From contig CM056742.1 in assembly GCA_029851415.1 (NCBI GenBank), forward strand, positions 15,541,736 to 15,605,735: a DNA stretch of 64,000 bases, read 5' to 3'. The translations under genes and the position numbers were made by a program. The notes beneath the pieces were generated by a model, which saw nothing but the letters and a program-made list of their open reading frames with translations, made no database searches and was not told where the DNA came from. Source of the DNA: Eretmocerus hayati. Its lineage: Eukaryota > Arthropoda > Insecta > Hymenoptera > Aphelinidae. How positions within the stretch are numbered: the first letter of the stretch is position 1; every line of letters starts with the position of its first letter. Shown piece by piece: positions 57,998-64,000 of this stretch.

Positions 57998-58014
57998 GGG
58001 GGGGCAAGCCCCCC
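57998..58014. repeat. G7/C6 hairpin with CGCTCGCTCCGCTCGC tail
   Basis: GGGGGGGCAAGCCCCCC is a tight hairpin followed by TGCTCGCTCCGCTCGCC. It marks the abrupt start of the G-poor region and may be one end of an element whose other end I cannot find. Confidence 0.6.
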
Positions 58015-58464
58015 TGCTCGCTCCGCTCGCCAACCCCCCATTTTAATTCGATCTTATTTGATAAAAATGAATAAAAATCCCTTTAAAACCCCAAAACCAT
58101 CTAACAATTACTTCCATCTATCACTATTATTATACTGTCAATTCGGGTGCTCACGTCCCGAACCCTTATGACTCTGATACATATATATCAAACAATATAT
58201 TCATCACTAACTTCATACATATTTCAACGCAACATAACACTAATCATACAATTTTTCACTCAACACATTCACAGAACTCAAATGAAACATCCATATATTC
58301 ATACTATACCCAACATATCATCTTTACCCCCTCCACAATAACTTTCCCTACTCATGCCTACGTTCAATTCATACTTCTTCCCGCTCGCGCTTGTCACTCA
58401 TGGGAACCAATGAACTCCTCATCATTTCCCATACTTTCGCTTGATCTGCCTGTCACTATTTAAG

Positions 58465-59477
58465 CTCTTTAATTTTTATCTGCTTTCCGCCCCTGCCTAC
58501 CACATTCCCATTTCTTCCTATTCATTCCCAGTTATAACCGTGTACAGAACCAAAACTCTCATTAATTCATACTCTACCCCCCCCTGCGCGTCACACAACC
58601 ATTCCTTAACATTTATTCCCATTTAAAACTTTCAACAGAATTGAAACTCTCAAATATTCATAATCTTTCAACCTATTATCTTACCCCTCTACATGAAATT
58701 CCATTTCACTCTCTCAGCCGAACCAATTCACCTTTTATTATTTTTTATCCTATCCCCTATTCACCACTTTATTTCCACTAATCGGTACCGTCTATCCGCG
58801 CATGCGCACAACACTCATTTCTCCCCATTAATTCCTCCCCACCTCATAGTACCTCTTACACTCGCGGAAACTTCTTTCCTATCCCTTCATACATTACAAA
58901 TCCTCCCTATATTCTTATTTCTTAATAAAATTATCCATACTTCCCTCTATTACATTTTCCCATTTTCTCAGTGTCACAATTTCTGTAAACCCCACATGTA
59001 ACGCTAAATTTATTCACTATGTATCCCTCTACACGAAATTTCATTTCACTTTCTCATCCGAACCAATCCACCTTCTATTATTTTTCATCCTATCAAGCCA
59101 TCCCCTTATCACCTATTTTCACTAAGGCCCTCGACAAGAAGTTGCCGCGCCTGTCCGCAGTCCGCGTGGCCGCGAAAAAAGTATATGGTAAGCAATGGGA
59201 GTAGATCTCGCATGCGCCCAAATTGTAGCAAACCTCGTGCATACCTATCCTACTCTTCCCATTACTTCCCATGTATTTTTTTCGCGGCCGCGCGGACTGC
59301 GGACAGGCGCGGAAACTACTTCTCGTGGCCCTAATTGTCACCGTCTGTCCGCGCATGCGCTCAACACTCTCATGCCTTCCCATTAATTCCTCTCTACCTC
59401 ATACAACTTCTGACACCCCACAGGTGGCGCTTAATTTGTACCTTAACTATCCCGCGAAACCTGTCTCATTTTTTTTT
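58465..59477 (+). repeat. Tandem duplication, unit A (about 1.01 kb)
   Basis: CTCTTTAATTTTTATCTGCT through the Harbinger-like MITE to TTAACTATCCCG is repeated as unit B at 59478-61480. The two differ by few substitutions once the 983-bp insertion in B is set aside. Confidence 0.85.
59126..59331. mobile_element. 206-bp Harbinger-like MITE with TAA duplication
   Basis: GGCCCTCGACAAGAAGTTGC on the left mirrors the right end GAAACTACTTCTCGTGGCCC, and CGCCTGTCCGCAGTCCGCG mirrors CGCGGACTGCGGACAGGCG. TAA flanks both ends (59123-59125, 59332-59334). Confidence 0.7.
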
Positions 59478-60204
59478 CTCTTTAATTTTTATCTGCTTCC
59501 CGCCCCTGCCTACCACACTCCCATTTCTTCCTATTCATTCCCAGTTATAACCGTCTACATAACCAAAACTCTCATTAATTCATACTCTACCCCCCCCCCT
59601 GCTCGTCACACAACCATTCCTTAACATTTATTCCCATTTAAAACTTTCAACAGAATTGAAACTCTCAAATATTCATAATCTTTCAAACTATTATCTTACG
59701 CCTCTACACGAAATTCCATTTCACTCTCTCAGCCGAACCAATTCACCTTTTATTATTTTTTATCCTATCCCCTATTCACCACTTTATTTCCACTAATCGG
59801 TACCGTCTATCCGCGCATGCGCACAACACTCATTTCTCCCCATTAATTCCTCCGCACCTCATAGTACCTCTTACACTCGCGGAAACTTCTTTCCTATCCC
59901 TTCATACATTACAAATCCTCCCTATATTCTTATTTCTTAATAAAATTATCCATACTTCCCTCTATTACATTTTCTCATTTTCTCAGTGTCACAATTTCTG
60001 TAAACCCCACATGTAACGCTAAATTTATTCACTATGTATCCCTCTACACGAAATTTCATTTCACTTTCTCATCCGAACCAATCCACCTTCTATTATTTTT
60101 CATCCTATCAAGCCATCCCCTTATCACCTATTTTCACTAAGGCCCTCGACAAGAAGTTGCCGCGCCTGTCCGCAGTCCGCGTGGCCGCGAAAAAAGTATA
60201 TGGT

Positions 60205-60418
60205 CCCGACAAACATTTTTTGGTCTCAAAGTCGTCTTTAGGACGTCCCCAATCACCTCTGGGACGTCCCCAAAATCGTCCAAAACCCGTACCAAGGACC
60301 GTCTCATTTCATTCTTTGGGACGTCGAATGCTCGTCCCAAAGCATAGAAATGGACGTCCCGCGCGAGACGGCCGAAAAAGGTCCCAGGTGGTAGGCTTTT
60401 GGAGGGCTCATTTTTGTT

Positions 60419-60505
<87 letters not shown>

Positions 60506-61187
60506 CATATAATAAGGAAGGAAGTCATATATGTAATAATGAAATAAAGTTATAAACTTCTTTTTATTGAATCAATATCACGAAACAGAAAAACTTGTGC
60601 CCAATAATTCACTCACAAAGCAGGACTCAATGATGATTCATCACAGAAACAATTAAAATATGAGAGCTAATTTTTGTGTAGCAAACTTGTAAAAACGCTT
60701 AACCTCGTTGAGGTTAGCTTACAATCAGAGTAAATTTTGAGATCAACTTCTACACAAAACTGATGCACTTATAATTCACTGCACTGTGAACGTCGCACTG
60801 AATTTTGATTCGAACAGAATCGATCTAAATATATCGCTGATTAGTGAAAACTTGAGAGGTTTCCCTGGAGAAATTGCATCCCGGTCAACTCACGCGGTGC
60901 TACTGCTCCGAAATGCTACAAAATGACGCTTCCCAAATGGGACTTAGAGAGGCTAGCTTTTGGACTAAAACCAGTAGTCCGTCCCCGCGAGGACTTCGAT
61001 AAGACCACATTTGGAATTCCCGCGCGGTCATCTGGGATCAATCTCATCTCGAGACCACTCGAGACGTCCCCGGAACGACTTTGAGACTGCTTTTTCAGGA
61101 CGTCCACGCTGGGACAGATTTTGGATGGATTTTGGGACGTCTCTCAGACGGGGACGTCCCGGGACTTTCTGAAAAATGTTTGTCGGG
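60205..61187. mobile_element. 983-bp element with CCCGACAAACATTTTT ends and readable empty site
   Basis: CCCGACAAACATTTTTTGG on the left mirrors AAAAATGTTTGTCGGG on the right. Unit A reads TATGGTAAGC uninterrupted (59185-59194). Unit B reads TATGGT, element, GTAAGC, so GT (or GGT) is duplicated. The interior has GGGACGTCC-type palindromes near both ends and a CA/TA microsatellite. No coding beyond chance. Superfamily unknown. Confidence 0.85.
60419..60503. repeat. CA/TA microsatellite
   Basis: A short CA run passes into about 36 TA dinucleotides. Confidence 0.95.
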
Positions 61188-61499
61188 GTAAGCAATGGGA
61201 GTAGATCGCGCATGCGCGCAAATTGTAGCAAACCTCGTGCATACCTATCCTACTCTTCCCATTACTTCCCATGTATTTTTTTCGCGGGCGCGCGGACTGC
61301 GGACAGGCGCGGAAACTACTTCTCGTGGCCCTAATCGTCACCGTCTGTCCGCGCATGCGCTCAACACTCTCATGCCTTCCCATTAATTCCTCTCTACCTC
61401 ATACAACTTCTGACACCCCACAGGTGGCGCTTAATTTGTACCTTACCTATCCCGCCAGACCTCTCTCATTTTATTGATCCACCCATTCTTCATCTACTT

Positions 61500-62695
61500 T
61501 ATCGATTTCCCGTTACCATGCCCACCATCTAGCTCGTTAGTTTGAAAAGACAAATTGTCTTGTTTCCCCCGGCCGTTCATTCTGGCAACACGTATTTTTA
61601 TACGAGTTTTACATTTTATTCCTCGAAATTTACCTTTTAATCAAGTTTCTCTCTCACGGTCCAGGCAACCCATCATCTAGACTGAATTCACGTCTCATCC
61701 AGGATCCGAATACTAAGAAATACAGGTAAGTAAAATATTCAACATTTCACAAAATTTTCCTAACCCCCAACAAAAAATTTTTTTACCAATATACATACAC
61801 CATCTCACATTTTTCCTCTCATCCATCCTAACAATATACACACGACCTCAATATCTTATGATTCTAATATCCCTAATCAACTTACACCAAATTTTCTGTT
61901 CATGTGTTTTTTGTCTTCCCGCACCTCCCCACTATTCTCTAACTAATTTCAATATAATCATTTTTTCAATCTCTCAAAATTCTACTCACTATTATATGAT
62001 TCTTCAATCTTTCCACATATTTCTTTTCATTCGAAAACTACCATAACAATATAATGATCAAAAAATAAAATCCTCTTCTCCCCCATTTCACCTGTATCAA
62101 AAATCACTTTACCTAAAATAATCTACAAAATAATCAATTATATTCCAGGCATCCTTCACGTTCCTGAACTGTGTTCACTGTCTGATCTTCAGCCTGATTT
62201 TTTCGTCACAAAAACAATCAGATTTTGTCTGGCTACGCCTGTCCTCCAAGTTGACAAGAACAGATATTTGGAAGTTCCTCATCTACACTGACTTCATCTC
62301 GTCTAATACTCAACTGCTTTCTGAAATTTTTTGCTTCTACACCTGATTTGCTACTTCACATAGAACACAGTTTCAACATATATTTTGATTGCTGTTTGTG
62401 ATTTACAACTTTTCAAGATCAGTATTGGAAATCTCTCCGAATACCCATTCATCTGAAGGTTAGTTCATGTATATCCATTTTTTATCACATTTATATTATA
62501 TTTCATATCAACTCATCCTCTAATTACGAATTCATTCTTAATCAATAATATTATTCCAGGACATCTCCAAACCACTTCGCCCACGATAATCAGAAAATCC
62601 AAACAATCTCAAACCATCAGTGGACATTTATATTTGAAGATTTACATTTTTTGAATTATATAACGACATCCATTCGGAAGACCAGTAACACAGAG
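61500..62695 (+). ncRNA. Putative spliced transcript without clear coding frame
   Basis: Three apparent exons have strong splice sites: exon 1 ends 61725 (TACAG|GTAAGT), exon 2 is 62149-62458 (TATTCCAG|GC to CTGAAG|GTTAGT), exon 3 is 62560-62695 (TTATTCCAG|GA to CAGAG|GTTAGT). Introns are 423 and 101 nt; a third starts at 62696. Exons have more normal composition than the G-poor introns. Exon 2 has one frame open for about 62 codons, then a stop; no conserved motif. It may be a long non-coding RNA or a 5' UTR of a gene beyond the window. Start site unknown; 61500 is approximate. Confidence 0.45.
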
Positions 62696-63040
62696 GTTAG
62701 TTTTAATATTTCAATATCATTTGAATATCTCATCCTCTAATCCCAATCCTTGTGACCTAATCTCCCGTTATGACAAATTATCACACCAACAACGACCCAC
62801 ATCCTCTCATTTATCCTCCCACCCATATTGAACTCCTAAATTATCTCCTTCCCCATTATGATTTATTATGATTCCTACTCTGATTATAACTAACATCTAT
62901 TCAAACTCGCCCAATATCAATGAACAGTTGAAATTCGCTTACAAGATTGATCACGATTCCAGTTATTTCTCATTCCAACTTTTGGAATCGAACCAATGAT
63001 GTTTTGGAATCGAAACTGATGATCTTCACTTCTTTTGATT

Positions 63041-64000
63041 GTCTCATGGTCTTCACCTCTTTCAACTAGAGACTTTTGACTTTTCTTAGTTTTGATCATG
63101 CCTACTCGAAACTTATGAGTTTATAGTTTGTCAACTTAGACAGTCTACTAAATTTTTTGGTAATCACACCAAGTCAAGTAATTGATTCTGAATATCTCTT
63201 TCTGAACATAACCAGACTTGAGTTGTCAAGTCTATGACGCGCCCAAGATAATTTCTTGTTTCTCAGTGTCTCTGCTTTTGATTTTTTCAGGGTCATCAGA
63301 TTTGACATTTCACTTCTTTCAACTGGAGACTTGTGACTTTTCTTAGTTTTCATCATACCTACTCGAAACTTTTGAGTTTTTACTTTCCCAACTCACACAG
63401 TCTACTTTTTTTTTGGTAATAACAGAAAGTTGAGTTATTCATTCTCAGTCTCTCTTCTGAAGATAACCAGACTTGATTTCTTGGTAATCACACCAAGTCA
63501 AGTTATTGATTCTGAGTCTCTGTTTCTGAACATAACCAGACTTGAGTTGTCAAGTCTATGACGCGCCCAAGATAATTTCTTGTTTCTCAGTGTCTCTGCT
63601 TTTGATTTTCTCAGGGTCATCAGATTTGAAATTTCACTTCTTTCAACTGGAGACTTGTCACTTTTCTTAGTTTTGATCATACCTACTCCAAACTTTTGAG
63701 TTTTTACTTTCGCAACTCACACAGTCTACTTTTTTTTTTTAATAACAGAAAGTTGAGTTATTCATTCTCAGTCTCTCTTTTGAAGATAACCAGACTTGAA
63801 TTGTCAAGTCTATGACTCGGCTGAGATCATTTCTTGTTTCTCAGTGTCTCTGCTTTTGATTTTCTCAGGGTCATGAGATTATGACGGGCCCAAGATCATT
63901 TCTCGGTTCTCAGTTTCTCTGCTTTTGATTTTCTCACGGTCATGAGATTTGACAAGGTCATGAGCCTTTTGACTTTTCTTAGGTTTGATCATACGTACTC
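63041..64000. repeat. Tandem satellite, unit about 324 bp, runs off the window
   Basis: The anchor TTTTCTTAGTTTTGATCAT occurs at 63081, 63338, 63662 and, varied, 63974 (spacings 257, 324, 312). Other shared blocks are CATAACCAGACTTGAGTTGT, TCTCAGTGTCTCTGCTTTTG and TTCAACTGGAGACTTG. Minus-strand frames of 60 codons (63174-63356 and 63498-63680) are copies of each other. First units are shorter and more diverged. Confidence 0.85.

Larger units (their letters stand above)
59478..61480 (+). repeat. Tandem duplication, unit B, interrupted
   Basis: Copy of unit A, continuous at 59478-60204 and resumed at 61188-61480. The MITE inside it (60141-61331) is split by the 60205-61187 element. Confidence 0.85.
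58015..62940. other. Region strongly depleted of G on the plus strand
   Basis: From about 58040 to 59120, repeated at 59480-60130 and again at 61480-62900, the plus strand is almost all A, C and T (for example TTACATTTTCCCATTTTCTC). The inserted elements (59126-59331 and 60141-61331) have ordinary composition. Frames across it are poor in charged residues and look non-coding. Confidence 0.7.

Noticed and set aside
60137..60555. Frames with long YI repeats
   Set aside because: Translation of the TA microsatellite.
63041..64000. Regular repeats considered as a CRISPR array
   Set aside because: Units are about 324 bp with no short repeat-spacer pattern, in eukaryotic DNA; it is a satellite.

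Overview
The window is eukaryotic nuclear DNA. Genes carry introns with GT-AG borders, the base composition is AT-rich, and most of the sequence is transposable elements (TEs). A solute-carrier SLC44-type gene, an R1-clade LINE, Tigger/pogo-type, hAT-type, Harbinger-type and TTAA-type elements together suggest an arthropod, most likely an insect. The species cannot be named from the sequence. I found no tRNA, rRNA, CRISPR array or bacterial-style operon.

Layout: 6-980 hAT-like miniature element. 1-6.1 kb several short inverted-repeat elements. 6.17-8.33 kb element with about 150-bp inverted ends. 8.37-15.82 kb giant foldback element whose core carries an R1-clade LINE (reverse transcriptase 11220-12797) and a Harbinger-like MITE. 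15.83-16.95 kb long hairpin. 17.8-19.24 kb ORF1-only retroposon. 20.2-21.8 kb two short DNA elements, one with the remnant of a Tigger transposase DNA-binding domain. 21.8-23.6 kb minus-strand gene for a secreted cysteine-containing protein and a decayed neighbour. 25.97-32.06 kb complete DNA transposon with two 990-bp inverted repeats and one gene, an OTU-type cysteine protease domain fused to a Tc1/mariner-like transposase. 34.09-35.96 kb minus-strand SLC44 (choline transporter-like) gene of at least six exons. 36-57 kb mosaic of foldback and TIR elements, some nested. 58-63 kb region with almost no G on the plus strand, holding a 1-kb tandem duplication, one copy split by a 983-bp element with a readable empty site, followed by well-formed splice sites of an apparently non-coding transcript. 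63.04-64 kb a satellite of about 324 bp that runs off the window.

Only three genes look like host or autonomous-element functions: the SLC44 transporter, the secreted protein and the OTU-transposase. Two of them (SLC44 and the secreted protein) are each broken by a single base in a homopolymer run, which looks more like assembly error than decay. Everything else is mobile DNA or unassigned intergenic sequence. The most notable object is the OTU-transposase element, whose matched long repeats and intact 662-codon reading frame suggest recent activity.
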